Of a stretch of 61,261 nucleotides of DNA, positions 45,375 to 55,000 are shown piece after piece. Under the pieces are notes generated by a model that was not told the DNA's origin, searched no databases, and was given only the letters and a program-made list of their open reading frames with translations. How positions within the stretch are numbered: position 1 is the stretch's first letter; each line of letters opens with the position of its first letter. The translations under genes and the position numbers were made by a program. Source of the DNA: Pseudomonadota bacterium (lineage in GTDB: Bacteria; Pseudomonadota; Gammaproteobacteria; Xanthomonadales; SZUA-38); assembly GCA_039033415.1 (NCBI GenBank), contig JBCCCR010000007.1, forward strand, positions 1 to 61,261. The letters are read 5' to 3'.

Positions 45375-45967
45375 AGCGATGCCTCCCGGTGACCCGAGGA
45401 GTCGTCGAACTCCGCCATCGCCTCCCGCAGCTTCCGCATGGCGCGAAACAGCAGGTTTTTTACGGAACCCTCGGCGCGCGACAGCACCTCAGCCGTTTCA
45501 CGGGTCGACAGCTCTTGAAACTGCCTCAAAACGAAAACACTGCGCTCTGCGGGCGTTAGCGTGTCCATCGCCTGCATCAGCTCACGCCCGAGCTCAGCGC
45601 TCGCCGTGACCCGTCCGGGGTCGTCGGTGGGGTCCGGGGTCTGCCAGTGCTCTGCCAAGGCGGGGTTTTCATCCATCGAATCGGTTACCTTGCTCCAGCG
45701 CTGCCGGCGAATATGATCCAGACAGGTGTTGTGAGTGATGCGGTACAGCCACGTCGCAAAGCCTGAGTCGCCTCGAAATCGCGGTAGCGCCTTAATCGCC
45801 TTTATCATGACTTCCTGCATTGCATCCTCCGCTTCCGAGCGCTGGCCAAGCAGGCCCAGCGCAAGGTAGAAGACATCCTCCTGATGCCTTTCCACCAGGG
45901 CCTTCAGGGCGAGTCGGTCACCGTTTTTGGCCCGGCTCAACAGCACCTGTTCATCTGAATTGGCCAC
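45371..45967 (-). CDS. ECF sigma factor (RpoE-like)
   Basis: 198 residues. Region 2: LALKALVERHQEDVFYLALG, EAEDAMQEVMIKAIKALPRFRG, FATWLYRITHNTCLDHIRRQ. Region 4: MDTLTPAERSVFVLRQFQEL, STRETAEVLSRAEGSVKNLLF. It is the lead gene of a four-gene operon with an anti-sigma factor and two HEAT proteins. A GGAATTAACG box in the minus strand about 50 bases before the start could be a self-recognised -35. That is a weak guess. Confidence 0.9.
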   Translation of the reverse strand: MANSDEQVLLSRAKNGDRLALKALVERHQEDVFYLALGLLGQRSEAEDAMQEVMIKAIKALPRFRGDSGFATWLYRITHNTCLDHIRRQRWSKVTDSMDENPALAEHWQTPDPTDDPGRVTASAELGRELMQAMDTLTPAERSVFVLRQFQELSTRETAEVLSRAEGSVKNLLFRAMRKLREAMAEFDDSSGHREASL

Positions 45968-46334
45968 TCGGTCTCCCGTGTGAGTGTTGTAAGCGATTTA
46001 CGTCAATCACCGCGTTAATTCCGAATGGGCCACTACAGTCCACTGGCATTTGGACGCAGCACAATCAATCTGGTTTGCAAGTGTCAACGAATTCGTTTTT
46101 CCGCGGTCGGATCAGGCTATCGGGATCTTTTTGCGGCGCATGATCCCGAATCTGGCAATGGAGAGCGTAACCTGTCTCCGGTTGGACTCAGGCGTTGGAT
46201 TATCGGCAAAAAATCTGAGGGATGGCTAGCGGGTCAATCGACCCGCATCAAACCAGGATGGGTTGTTTCGGCTGGGTTGGCCGTGAAGTCTGCTAACGGC
46301 AGCGACAATCAATTAATACTTAAGCGCAAAGCGC
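45968..46334. promoter_or_regulatory. 367-base gap holding the promoter of the sigma operon
   Basis: No gene seen. On the minus strand TTGACACTTGCAA (near 46080-46092) offers a sigma-70 -35 box, and GGAATT (near 46018) offers an ECF-like one. The right part also carries the region just past the end of the amidohydrolase gene. Confidence 0.4.
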
Positions 46335-47354
46335 TTATAAAGAGGCAGGATGTCCCAAAGCCCGTCTTTCCAGGTCCGCGCGATCCAGACCAAAAAACCT
46401 CACCGCATTGTTGAAGAAGATGTCTCGCTTCTGCTCTGCGGTCAGAAAATCCGCCCTCTCCATGATCTCAATCGATTTCGAGATCAGGCCCGGCCAGTTC
46501 ATCGCGTCAGCGCCGAACATCAGGCGATTGGCGAAGCCAGCATCGACAACATCCTTTAGCTGCCGGTAGAAGTACTCGGTGCCTTTGCCCCACATGATGC
46601 CGCCGATGTCGACATAAAGCTGCGGGTAGGTCCAAAGCATCATGATCAGCTCGTCGTTAAAGCCTTCGGCCATATGCATGATCGAAATCCGGAGCCCTGG
46701 ATGTTTGGCGAGCACCGGTTCCAGCAGAAGTGGATTACCGTTGGCCACACGATAGTCGGGGTATAGCGCCGCAGCACCCGGGGGGCCGCTTCCCATATGG
46801 ATCTGCACCGGGATGTTCAGTTCCTCCGCCATTGCCCAGAACGGCATCATTTTGTCGTCTTTTGGCGATACGCCGATGTACTGATTACTCACCTCGCCCA
46901 GCACTAAGAACCCGCCATCCTTAAAGAATTCGCGAGCCTGCTCAGCCGTGTGCGGATCGCGCATCACGTTCAGCTGCAAACTCTTGATGAAGCGATCGGG
47001 CGCCGCCGCTTTCCATTCGTTAACGAGTCCCGGCGGACCGCTCAGGATTCCCACCGCGTTATTGCGCACCAGCTCATCGACGACCGCTTTGAGCATCTTC
47101 TTTGGTGTCTCAGGCGTGGGGATGGGGTCGTCGCACTGTGGATTTCGGGTAACGCCCATGAGCTGCATAGGCCACGCTTTGGCGGTGGTGGGAGCCGGCA
47201 GCTTTGGTGCCAGGGGAACGCATATAAACGAAGGAATTGGCCCGTTAACCGTTGGCAGGTTAGCGTGCACGTGGACGTCGATGATCGGGTGCTGGGCATC
47301 AGCCGCCCCCACGCCGAAAACCGCCGCTAGCAGCATTCCTCGGAAGGTCTCCAT
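46335..47354 (-). CDS. secreted amidohydrolase (Amidohydro_2 / ACMSD-like)
   Basis: 339 residues with a short signal-like start ending AADAQ. Metal ligands are HVH (28-30) in PIIDVHVHANL, His in IPVQIHMGSG, His in ISIMHMAEGF, and Asp in MFGADAMNWPG. These are in the order of TIM-barrel amidohydrolases of the decarboxylase/hydrolase group. It is divergent from the DgcN-like gene (273 bases apart) at the edge of the D-amino-acid cluster. Its reaction is unknown. Confidence 0.8.
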   Translation of the reverse strand: METFRGMLLAAVFGVGAADAQHPIIDVHVHANLPTVNGPIPSFICVPLAPKLPAPTTAKAWPMQLMGVTRNPQCDDPIPTPETPKKMLKAVVDELVRNNAVGILSGPPGLVNEWKAAAPDRFIKSLQLNVMRDPHTAEQAREFFKDGGFLVLGEVSNQYIGVSPKDDKMMPFWAMAEELNIPVQIHMGSGPPGAAALYPDYRVANGNPLLLEPVLAKHPGLRISIMHMAEGFNDELIMMLWTYPQLYVDIGGIMWGKGTEYFYRQLKDVVDAGFANRLMFGADAMNWPGLISKSIEIMERADFLTAEQKRDIFFNNAVRFFGLDRADLERRALGHPASL

Positions 47355-47627
47355 GGCTTTTCTCTTGGTATCTTGTTATTTGTTAAATGCCATCCATCGG
47401 GAAAACGCACAGCGGAACCAAGTGGTTATCAACACTATTCCTGCTGGCTGTCGATCGAGCTACGAATCTCAACTGTACACTGTTATGCTAGCTCTGCAGA
47501 TGGGTCTTTTTTGGCTCTATCCTCGGACCCGAAATTCCGGATCGCAATCCTTGTCGATGAATTTTCGGAACCCAAAAACAACCTTGCCTCTGGGCCATCA
47601 AAGGCCACTATCCATGAGAACCCGCCG
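47355..47627. promoter_or_regulatory. divergent region between amidohydrolase and DgcN-like genes
   Basis: It separates the two start codons. CTGTAC (47473-47478) followed by ACT and GTTATG is a partial match to the cluster palindrome CTRTAC-N3-GTAYRG (first half good, second half poor). It may be a weak site. Confidence 0.35.
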
Positions 47628-48632
47628 ATGCACACTGTCGAAATCACTCCGCCCTACCTCCTATTCCTGGCTGACGAAACTCGAGAAACCTACGTCAAAA
47701 CAGGACGGGGAATCGTGGATTGGAGGCGAGCCCTCTGTGGAGGCCAACTGCGCCTAAGCTCAGACACACTGGATCTGGGTCTACCTGATTTATCGATCGA
47801 GGAAGCGAAGGCCGCAGGCGTGCGCACGCTGATCATCGGCACCTCCCAGGTTGGAGGAGACATTCAGAGCAAGTGGATCAATAAGCTTGCCGAAGCCGCG
47901 GCCGCTGGCTTGGACATTGTCGCAGGCCTCCACACGCGACTCAGTTCCGTTTATGAGATCAACGAAGCCGCACGGCGCGGACACAGTCGAATCATCGATG
48001 TAAGGTCACCGCCGGCTGATATTCCCGTTGGCAGTGGAAAACCCAGGTCTGGCCAAAGAATTCTCACAGTGGGAACCGACTGCGCCCTGGGCAAAAAATA
48101 TACTGCACTGCAGCTGGAAAAGGACATGCGGGAAACAGGCATGAACGCCGATTTTCGCGCATCAGGCCAAACCGGGATCATGATCGCGGGTAGAGGCATC
48201 CCGATCGACTGCGTGGTGGCTGACTTTATTTCCGGAGCAGCAGAGTTGTTGTCACCGGCTAACGAAGATGATCATTGGGATGTCATCGAAGGCCAGGGTG
48301 GAATCTTTCATCCGGGCTACGCTGCGGTCACTCATGGCCTGCTTCTTGGCTCGCAGCCCGACGCCTTCGTGGTCTGCCACGCTGCGGGCAGGGAACACAT
48401 GGCGGGATGGGACCATGTGCCGCTACCGTCCATCGGCGAGGTCATCCAACGCACTGTCGACATTGGCCGGCTGACGAACCCCGACATCCGTTGCGCGGGT
48501 ATCAGCGTTAATACGTCGCAGCTCACTGCCGATCAGCGAGAGGAGTACCTGACCAACCTCTCACAACGATATGCCCTGCCCTGCGTGGACCCGGTGGTCA
48601 CCGGCTGTCAGGCGATCATCGAGAACCTATAG
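47628..48632 (+). CDS. dgcN: DUF1611 family protein, probable D-glutamate N-acetyltransferase (DgcN-like)
   Basis: 334 residues from the ATG at 47628 (MHTVEITPPYLLFLADE). A longer frame to 47373 is open but lacks similarity and would exceed the family length. Core motifs are RTLIIGTSQVGGDI, ILTVGTDCALGKKYTALQLEK (P-loop-like), ASGQTGIMIAGRGI, WDVIEGQGGIFHPGYAAVTH and PDAFVVCHAAGREH. In marine bacteria DUF1611 proteins work with an enolase-superfamily partner in D-glutamate use (DgcN with DgcA). An enolase-family gene lies in this cluster (59313). It overlaps the convergent gene by 17 bases. Confidence 0.8.
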   Translation: MHTVEITPPYLLFLADETRETYVKTGRGIVDWRRALCGGQLRLSSDTLDLGLPDLSIEEAKAAGVRTLIIGTSQVGGDIQSKWINKLAEAAAAGLDIVAGLHTRLSSVYEINEAARRGHSRIIDVRSPPADIPVGSGKPRSGQRILTVGTDCALGKKYTALQLEKDMRETGMNADFRASGQTGIMIAGRGIPIDCVVADFISGAAELLSPANEDDHWDVIEGQGGIFHPGYAAVTHGLLLGSQPDAFVVCHAAGREHMAGWDHVPLPSIGEVIQRTVDIGRLTNPDIRCAGISVNTSQLTADQREEYLTNLSQRYALPCVDPVVTGCQAIIENL

Positions 48633-49524
48633 GGTCCTGGCTCGCTGACTCGTGCTGAAGTAACGAGAGGTAACGGAACAGTCCACTGTGGTCGAGCTCT
48701 TGGTGTCCAGCGTCACACATCGCCTCGAACAAGGATTCGGTCAGCCGCAGGACGGGTAAACTCAGGCCAAGCGACTCGGCTAGTTCATGGGCAGTCCGAA
48801 GGTCCTTCAACTGTACTTCAGACTTGGCGCCCGGAGCGAAGTCACCGCTGATCATTCGTTCGCCGTGTTGGCGCATGATGGTTGAGTCAGCGAAGCCCCC
48901 AAGCAGCGCCTGACGCACAGCGGCCATGTCGCCGCCGCCGGCCTTCACTAGCAGTAGCGCCTCAGCCACGGCGTCAATCGTGATGCCAACGATCATCTGA
49001 TTGGCAAGCTTGGCAAGCTGTCCACACCCAATCGGGCCGACGCGTGTCAAACGGCCCATGACTTCGAGAATCTGCGACGCTCCCACGACAACGTCCTTGT
49101 CCCCACCTGCCATGATCGTCAGCTTTGCTTCAATCGCCCCTTTTTCACCACCGGATACGGGCGCGTCAACGTAGTTGATGTGCTTGCCGGAAAGCTGGGT
49201 GGCATGGGTACGAGCGGTCTCAACCGGGATCGAACTCATGACAATGACCGTACTTCCGGCTTTCATGCGGTCTGCCGCAGCCATACGGCCCAGCAGCACG
49301 TCGGTGACCACAGGCCCCGTGCTGAGCATCGCAATAACGAAGTCTGCGCCGTCGACCGCTGCCGCAGGCGTATCGGCGATCACTGCCCCTTTACCCGCCA
49401 GAGTTGCACATTTTTCACGCGTGCGGTTCCAGACCGTGACGGGATAGCCTGCATTTAGCAGATGCCCACACATGGGCAAACCCATGATGCCTAGGCCGAG
49501 AAAAGCGAGCGACGGTTTACTCAC
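48616..49524 (-). CDS. NAD-dependent 3-hydroxyisobutyrate / tartronate-semialdehyde reductase family
   Basis: 302 residues. Rossmann motif FLGLGIMGLPMCGHLL, then WNRTREKC, VDAPVSGGEKGAIEAKLTIM (substrate-binding) and the catalytic-Lys motif KLANQMIVG. It matches GarR/HIBADH enzymes. Last gene of the minus-strand operon, overlapping the preceding gene by 4 bases (ATGA). With the isomerase-like gene just upstream it suggests a hydroxypyruvate / tartronate semialdehyde step. Confidence 0.85.
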   Translation of the reverse strand: MSKPSLAFLGLGIMGLPMCGHLLNAGYPVTVWNRTREKCATLAGKGAVIADTPAAAVDGADFVIAMLSTGPVVTDVLLGRMAAADRMKAGSTVIVMSSIPVETARTHATQLSGKHINYVDAPVSGGEKGAIEAKLTIMAGGDKDVVVGASQILEVMGRLTRVGPIGCGQLAKLANQMIVGITIDAVAEALLLVKAGGGDMAAVRQALLGGFADSTIMRQHGERMISGDFAPGAKSEVQLKDLRTAHELAESLGLSLPVLRLTESLFEAMCDAGHQELDHSGLFRYLSLLQHESASQDPIGSR

Positions 49525-50300
49525 TGCCGATATCCTTCAAACCATGAAAAGGAATCGCTGGTCATTCCACTCGGCAGATACTCCGCACCCAGGTAGCCTT
49601 CGTAGCCGGCATTGTCGATCGTCTCGAATATCCGCTGGAAATCCAGTTCACCGCTGCCCGGCTCCTGCCGCCCAGGAACGTCAGCAAACTGGATATGCCT
49701 GATTCTTGCCGCATGACGTTTAATGTGTTGAAGCGGGTCATCTCCCATCCGCACTACGTGATAAACGTCGAGCTGCAGGCCGGAGTTAGGCTGCCCTGCT
49801 TCGTCCAGCACGAGCAGCGCGTCGGCCACCGTGCTGAGGCAGACGTCCACATTATCCAGCCTATTCATCGGCTCGATCGTTACTGAGATGTCATGGTCCG
49901 CACACAGCTCGGCGGCAGCCTCCAGATTCCGAACAAGTGTTGCCAGACAGCTGCTCTTGGTAGCGTTTGTGGGGATTCGTGACGGGCCGAGGTGCACGAT
50001 CGGACAGGAGAGCGTCACCGCCATCGTTATGGCCTGACCCATAGCCGCTTGAAAATCCGCCTCCCGTCCCGGTACCGCCGATACGCCCGGACCACCTTCA
50101 AGAAAATCGCCCATAGGGGCATTGCACAGCACGACGTCAACACCGGCACTTTTGGCGGCGGTACCCAGGAGGGCTATGTCGGTCCCTTCAGAAGAGAGGA
50201 TCTCGACAGCCGAAAAACCGTCAGCACGCGCTGCGGCAAACCGCTCGAGCAACGGCAGTTCCCGATAAAGCATCGTGACGTTGGCGGCGAATCTCGGCAT
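49521..50300 (-). CDS. hydroxypyruvate-isomerase-like TIM barrel
   Basis: 259 residues. The LPLLERFAAARADGFSAVEI opening, the VTIEPMNRLDNVDV (Glu) and LQLDVYHVVRMGDD (Asp/His) metal-site strands and the HIQFADVPGRQEPGSGELDF motif match Hyi/xylose-isomerase-like proteins. It overlaps the GarR-like gene at its end and lies 3 bases after the stop of the BKACE gene. Hydroxypyruvate to tartronate semialdehyde is the known reaction of this family, but substrates vary. Confidence 0.85.
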   Translation of the reverse strand: MPRFAANVTMLYRELPLLERFAAARADGFSAVEILSSEGTDIALLGTAAKSAGVDVVLCNAPMGDFLEGGPGVSAVPGREADFQAAMGQAITMAVTLSCPIVHLGPSRIPTNATKSSCLATLVRNLEAAAELCADHDISVTIEPMNRLDNVDVCLSTVADALLVLDEAGQPNSGLQLDVYHVVRMGDDPLQHIKRHAARIRHIQFADVPGRQEPGSGELDFQRIFETIDNAGYEGYLGAEYLPSGMTSDSFSWFEGYRQ

Positions 50301-50303
50301 CCC

Positions 50304-51269
50304 TTAGATTTTGGTTTGATCGGCGCCTTTGGTCCCGATCATCGCTCTGGCCTCATCCGGCGTGGCGATCTCCAGCGACAATTCCTCAAGAATGCGACGG
50401 ATGCGACGCACCTGCTCGGCGTTGGACTTCGCCAATCGTCCTTTGCCGTACCACAACGAGTCTTCCAATCCGACACGAACATGGCCTCCTAGCAAGGCGG
50501 CCTGCGTTACTGCCGCGATCTGATCTTTGCCGGCCGCAAGACACGACCAGTGATAGTCGTCACCAAACAGCTTGTCAGCCGTTTCCTTCATGTGAACGAT
50601 CTGTTGCGGCGTTGCCTCCAGTCCACCCGGGAATCCCATCACCGACTGAATAAAATACGGCGGCTTGAGCCAGCCCTGATCGACCATGTACTTGAGCGTG
50701 TACAGCTGCCCGATGTCGAACGCCTCAAACTCAAACTTGATCCCGCGATCACGGCCCAGTTCCAGCGCAACCTGCTCCATGCCCGCGTACGTGTTGGTCA
50801 TCGTGATGTGCTTGGTCGCCTCAAGGAACGGCTTTTCCCATTCGTGAAGCCACTTTCCCTCGAACCGATCAACCACCGCCCATACGCCAGGGATCATCGG
50901 ACCGAGATTGAATGAACAGACTTCGGGTTCGAATCGCTTGGGCGCAGCTAAACGCCTTTGAAATAACGCGGTGGAGTCGCCGTCAGCCACCATCTGTCGG
51001 TCCGGTTGACCGGTCGTTATATTGATAATGGCGTCACAGTCCGCTTTGATCGGCGTCAGAAACTGCTCGTAGATGTCGGTATCGTTCGTGGGAAATCCGT
51101 CTTCGGGCTCACGAGCATGCAAATGAATCATGGCGGCGCCAGCCTCGGCGGCTTCCAGCGCCTGCTCGGCAATCTGCTCAGGCGTTATCGGCAGGTGCGG
51201 TGACATCGTCGGCGTATGAGCCGCACCGGTTATGGCGCAGGTAATAATGACCTTCTCGCGACGTTTCAT
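50304..51269 (-). CDS. beta-keto-acid cleavage enzyme (BKACE, DUF849)
   Basis: 321 residues from the ATG at 51269 with GGGAG upstream; a longer open frame to 51425 is not supported. VIITCAITGAAHTPTMSPHL and AAMIHLHAREP (metal His) are the DUF849 signature. Later motifs are ITTGQPDR, MTNTYAGMEQVALEL, FIQSVMGFPGGLEAT and GGHVRVGLEDSLWYGKG. The family condenses a beta-keto acid with acetyl-CoA, as in 3-keto-5-aminohexanoate cleavage. Operon position and the enoyl-CoA hydratase just upstream fit a catabolic chain. Confidence 0.85.
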   Translation of the reverse strand: MKRREKVIITCAITGAAHTPTMSPHLPITPEQIAEQALEAAEAGAAMIHLHAREPEDGFPTNDTDIYEQFLTPIKADCDAIINITTGQPDRQMVADGDSTALFQRRLAAPKRFEPEVCSFNLGPMIPGVWAVVDRFEGKWLHEWEKPFLEATKHITMTNTYAGMEQVALELGRDRGIKFEFEAFDIGQLYTLKYMVDQGWLKPPYFIQSVMGFPGGLEATPQQIVHMKETADKLFGDDYHWSCLAAGKDQIAAVTQAALLGGHVRVGLEDSLWYGKGRLAKSNAEQVRRIRRILEELSLEIATPDEARAMIGTKGADQTKI

Positions 51270-51282
51270 GGCATCTCCCTGA

Positions 51283-52074
51283 TTACTTGGGTTTTGGGGT
51301 AGCTCTACGCTTGTCCAGAAAGCTCGAATACGACCGGACACAGTACTCACTGGCGGCACACTTAGCCTGGGCCTGCGCTTCTCGATCAGCAACTTCCGTA
51401 TAGCTGGCGCCTCGCGAAGCATCACGCATCAGCGACTTGGTAAGCATGTGGGAAATCGATGATCCTTGAGCGAGTGATCGCGCCCAATTCATCGTCGCAT
51501 CATCCAGCTCATCACTCGGAACAACCCGGTTAGCGATACCAAGCCTCAGGCAGTCTTGTGCGTCCAGAGTCTGCCCACCCAAGGCGAGGTCAAGGGCTCT
51601 GGAGTAGCCGAGCCTGTTTACAAGCTGCCAACAGGCACCACCGTCTGGCACGATGCCTAGCTTTGAAAACACCAGCTGTAGCTCCGCGTCCTCCGCCATC
51701 ACAACCAGGTCGCACGCCAAGACAATCGACGCCGCAAAGCCCACGGCAAAACCTCTTACCGAGGCGATCAACGGCTTTTCGTTACGCTCGATGGACTCGA
51801 GCAACGGCAAGACTGACTCCTGCATGACCGCGGTCAGCTTGTCGGCATCTTCAAAAAGCCCGCTCGCCAGATCGATCCCGGCAGAAAACACCCTACCGCC
51901 GCCGCCCTGCAGCACGAGCACGTTTACATCGTCGTCAGCCGCGGCGCGATCAATCGCATCGGTTAATTCAAACAACGTCTCAACAAGGAACGCGTTGTGC
52001 TTTGCGGGCCGGTCGATGGATAGCAGCGCAACTCCGGCTTCAGCTGTCAGGCTGACCTTATCGATGGTAATCAC
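51283..52074 (-). CDS. enoyl-CoA hydratase/isomerase family protein
   Basis: 263 residues from the GTG at 52074, chosen because GAGGTGG lies just upstream and this avoids overlap with the large hydrolase. Crotonase motifs: SIDRPAKHNAFLVETLFELT, GGGRVFSAGIDLASG (oxyanion loop), KPLIASVRGFAVGFAASIVL, LVFSKLGIVPDGGACWQLVN. The first catalytic Glu of hydratases is replaced around VGFAASIV, so an isomerase or hydrolase role is possible. It ends 13 bases before the BKACE start codon. Confidence 0.8.
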   Translation of the reverse strand: MITIDKVSLTAEAGVALLSIDRPAKHNAFLVETLFELTDAIDRAAADDDVNVLVLQGGGGRVFSAGIDLASGLFEDADKLTAVMQESVLPLLESIERNEKPLIASVRGFAVGFAASIVLACDLVVMAEDAELQLVFSKLGIVPDGGACWQLVNRLGYSRALDLALGGQTLDAQDCLRLGIANRVVPSDELDDATMNWARSLAQGSSISHMLTKSLMRDASRGASYTEVADREAQAQAKCAASEYCVRSYSSFLDKRRATPKPK

Positions 52075-52093
52075 GCGTCCACCTCTTTGCTGC

Positions 52094-55000
52094 CTAGGGG
52101 CCGAGCAGGTTAAGGAAGGCAAAAACAGGAATGAACAGCAGCGCTCCTACACCCAAAATGGTGTAGTGGCAGCGAAGTACCGCACCCAATCTTGCCTGGC
52201 TCCAAAACGACTCGCGCCAGGCAAGAACCACATACCAGCCAAAAACGAGGGCCAGTAGCGCGATGAGATTTGCCAGGATGGCAAAAAGCGTAAAGCGGCC
52301 ACCGTGTCCGAAAAAGAGCGCGTCGGTAAGGGTTGTCCCGGGCGCGTAGCCGAGCAGCAGAACCAGCGGCTGTGCGACCAAACCGATCAAGACCATCAGC
52401 GGCAGCCATTTCGCCCACGGACGACCGGAGATGCGCGGATAGAAAACAGCAATCAGAGCGGTCAGGGCCAGCATCAGCAAGATGATCCAGGCTTTTCCGT
52501 AGGTTTGTGGGTTTTGTAGGGGCCCCGATTTTACCCAGACGTCGAAGCCAACCCGCGGGACGAGATAACTGATGTCGCCCGCATCGTCTCGGGCAAAGCT
52601 GAAGCTAGGCGAGTCGAGGAACAGGCCATCCAACGGCACCTCGCGATGAGAATCACTCCAGAATACGTCGGGGCCGATCGCCGCGTACGGACCCTTGCCG
52701 TTGATCATCAGACCGCTGGCGGAATCGTCGATGGACACACTCACGACATTGAAGGGGTTGGTGAGACTGAGCATACGCTCCATCGTGCTGAAGGCCGCGG
52801 ATCGGCCAACATAATTCCCGACGTATTCTTCAAGGTCCGTGGTCGAGGCCTCAGAGATATGAGGCGGTTCGGGTAGACCAAAAAAGGTCTCTCTAAAATT
52901 GAACAACACTCCAAGGTTGGACAGCGGCGTGTCCACGACAACGTCCGGACTCGGCGTGGTGCGTTCTGACCCCGTAATGCTTTCAAGCAACGGTACTTCT
53001 GGATACTCGGCCAGCAGGGAGAAGAAAAACGCGGTATCCAGCTGCGGAAGCAGGACCATGCCCGAGTGCGTACCGGGCCAATCGCCCCCGTGAATCACCG
53101 CATCAAGTCCGTCCCAATTAAACGTGAAATAGATCATCCCGAAGCCGCTGGAAAGCGGATGGTTGGATCGAATCTGTGAGTGCATCGTGCGAAACGTTGC
53201 AGGGCTGAGAATGGCGTCGTCGCTTCGACCCGCGTCTAGCTGAGCCAGCATGTAGCGCGCCATATCGTTGCCCGTTGCGTTGATGCCGCCCACAGGCGCG
53301 AAGAATGGATGAACCGTGCGGTGCGGAATTTCCGCCGCGTCGCCGTTCGGAAGGAACCCATAAGACGTGCCCAAGCCCTCGGTCGGCTCTGGCGACATGT
53401 TGAGGACGCTGCGGGTCATACCGAGCGGAGTGAAGATGTGATCGTTGAAGTACTCGTCGATGCGCTGCCCCGTAACATCTTCAACAATGAGCCCCAGCAT
53501 CGTCGTGCCATAGTTGTTGTACGAACTGTACTCACCCGGCGGGCTGACGACGGAAGGCTCATAGCGCTTGATCTCCTCGGCCGAGAGCGGCAGTTCGTAA
53601 AGCCGGTCCGTGCCGATGTTGTAGACGCGGTTTTCGAAGCCCGCGGTATGCGTCAGCAGGTGCTTGAGGGTAATGTCACGACCGTCGGGCGAAGGCAACT
53701 GCAGCCGCTTTAGGTATCGGTTTGCGGGATCATCAAGGCTTTCTATCCTGCCCTGATCCATCAACTGGGCGATGGCCAAAGCGGTGAAGGTCTTGGTCGT
53801 TGAACCGATGCGGAAACGCGTCTCCTCAGGATCGACAGGCGTGCCGGTCCGATAGTCGGAGAAACCATAGCCTTTCGACAAAACGGTTTTGCCTCGCTGC
53901 ACCATTGTCAGTACGGCACCCGACATTCGCTTGCGCTCTAGCGCCTCGGTGAAGAGCGCATCTGCCCACGCCTCGACTTTCACTGGGTCAGGAGCCGTTG
54001 GTGCCGACGATTCGATCACCGGAAGATCGATATACGACATTCGCTCAACGTTACGCTCGAATGTCATTACCGGGTCACCGACCACAGGGACTCGGAGAAA
54101 GGTATCCTGATCATGGCCCGCAATAGCGATGCGTATGGCGTGGCCTGCATCGATCCGTGCAGATACCGGCAGCAGTGCAAGTTCAACCGTGGTCGTCTCG
54201 CCTGGCGTCAGCAGCCTGCCGTCCTTTTCGGTAAAGCTTCGGGCTGGCCCAAAATCCGAATCGATTGCACCTCGTGTCGACCGGTGCCGCAACCGCAGCT
54301 GCCCCTCCGTGAGCATCCGAACGTGACCGGTCTGATCAACATCTTCGAGATACACGATGAGCGCGCCATCCTCATGCGTCGAGCTGACCTGAACCGTTAC
54401 CAACGCTGTCCCGGTGAGCTCGACCGCGTGCTCCAGCGGCGCCGAGGTGTACGTGAGCAGTTTAGTGTCGGCAACTGACCGGTCCTCATAGAAGACATCA
54501 CCACCACCAAGCTGTGTCGACCACCGTGACGTCGGACCGGTCCCCGCAGAAAAGTCGACTGCGTAGCGATCGGACCCAACAACTGCCTCCGGAGGAGTTA
54601 CTGACAGCACACCATCGGCGTCAAACCACCAACGTTCCAAGCGGTGACCACGCGGCGGCCAAACGTCGGTAGTTTTCCACGCGTTCTCCCCGACGGTGTA
54701 GTAGGAGAGCTCTTTTGCCGGGGAATCTGCACCTTCCGTCATTTGACCACGCACGAATTCGAAGATGTCTTGGAACTGCTCGTCGAGACTCGGGTCAACA
54801 GGCGAGTCTTCGGGTTTGTAAGGGTTGGCGTCGAAATTTGCCCCGTGACTCCAGGCACCGATCACATATTTTGCCGGGACATCAAATGACTGGAATCGCG
54901 CTAGAACGCCCGCTGCTGTTCCCGCATCAAACCAGCTTCCCCAGTGGTAGGCTGGCACGGGACTTTTCTCAAACGCCGCTTCAAAATTGTGAATACTGAC

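Noticed and set aside
47373-47627. N-terminal extension of the DgcN-like protein
   Set aside because: The frame is open, but the extension has no similarity to the family and lacks a ribosome site. The ATG at 47628 gives the normal length.
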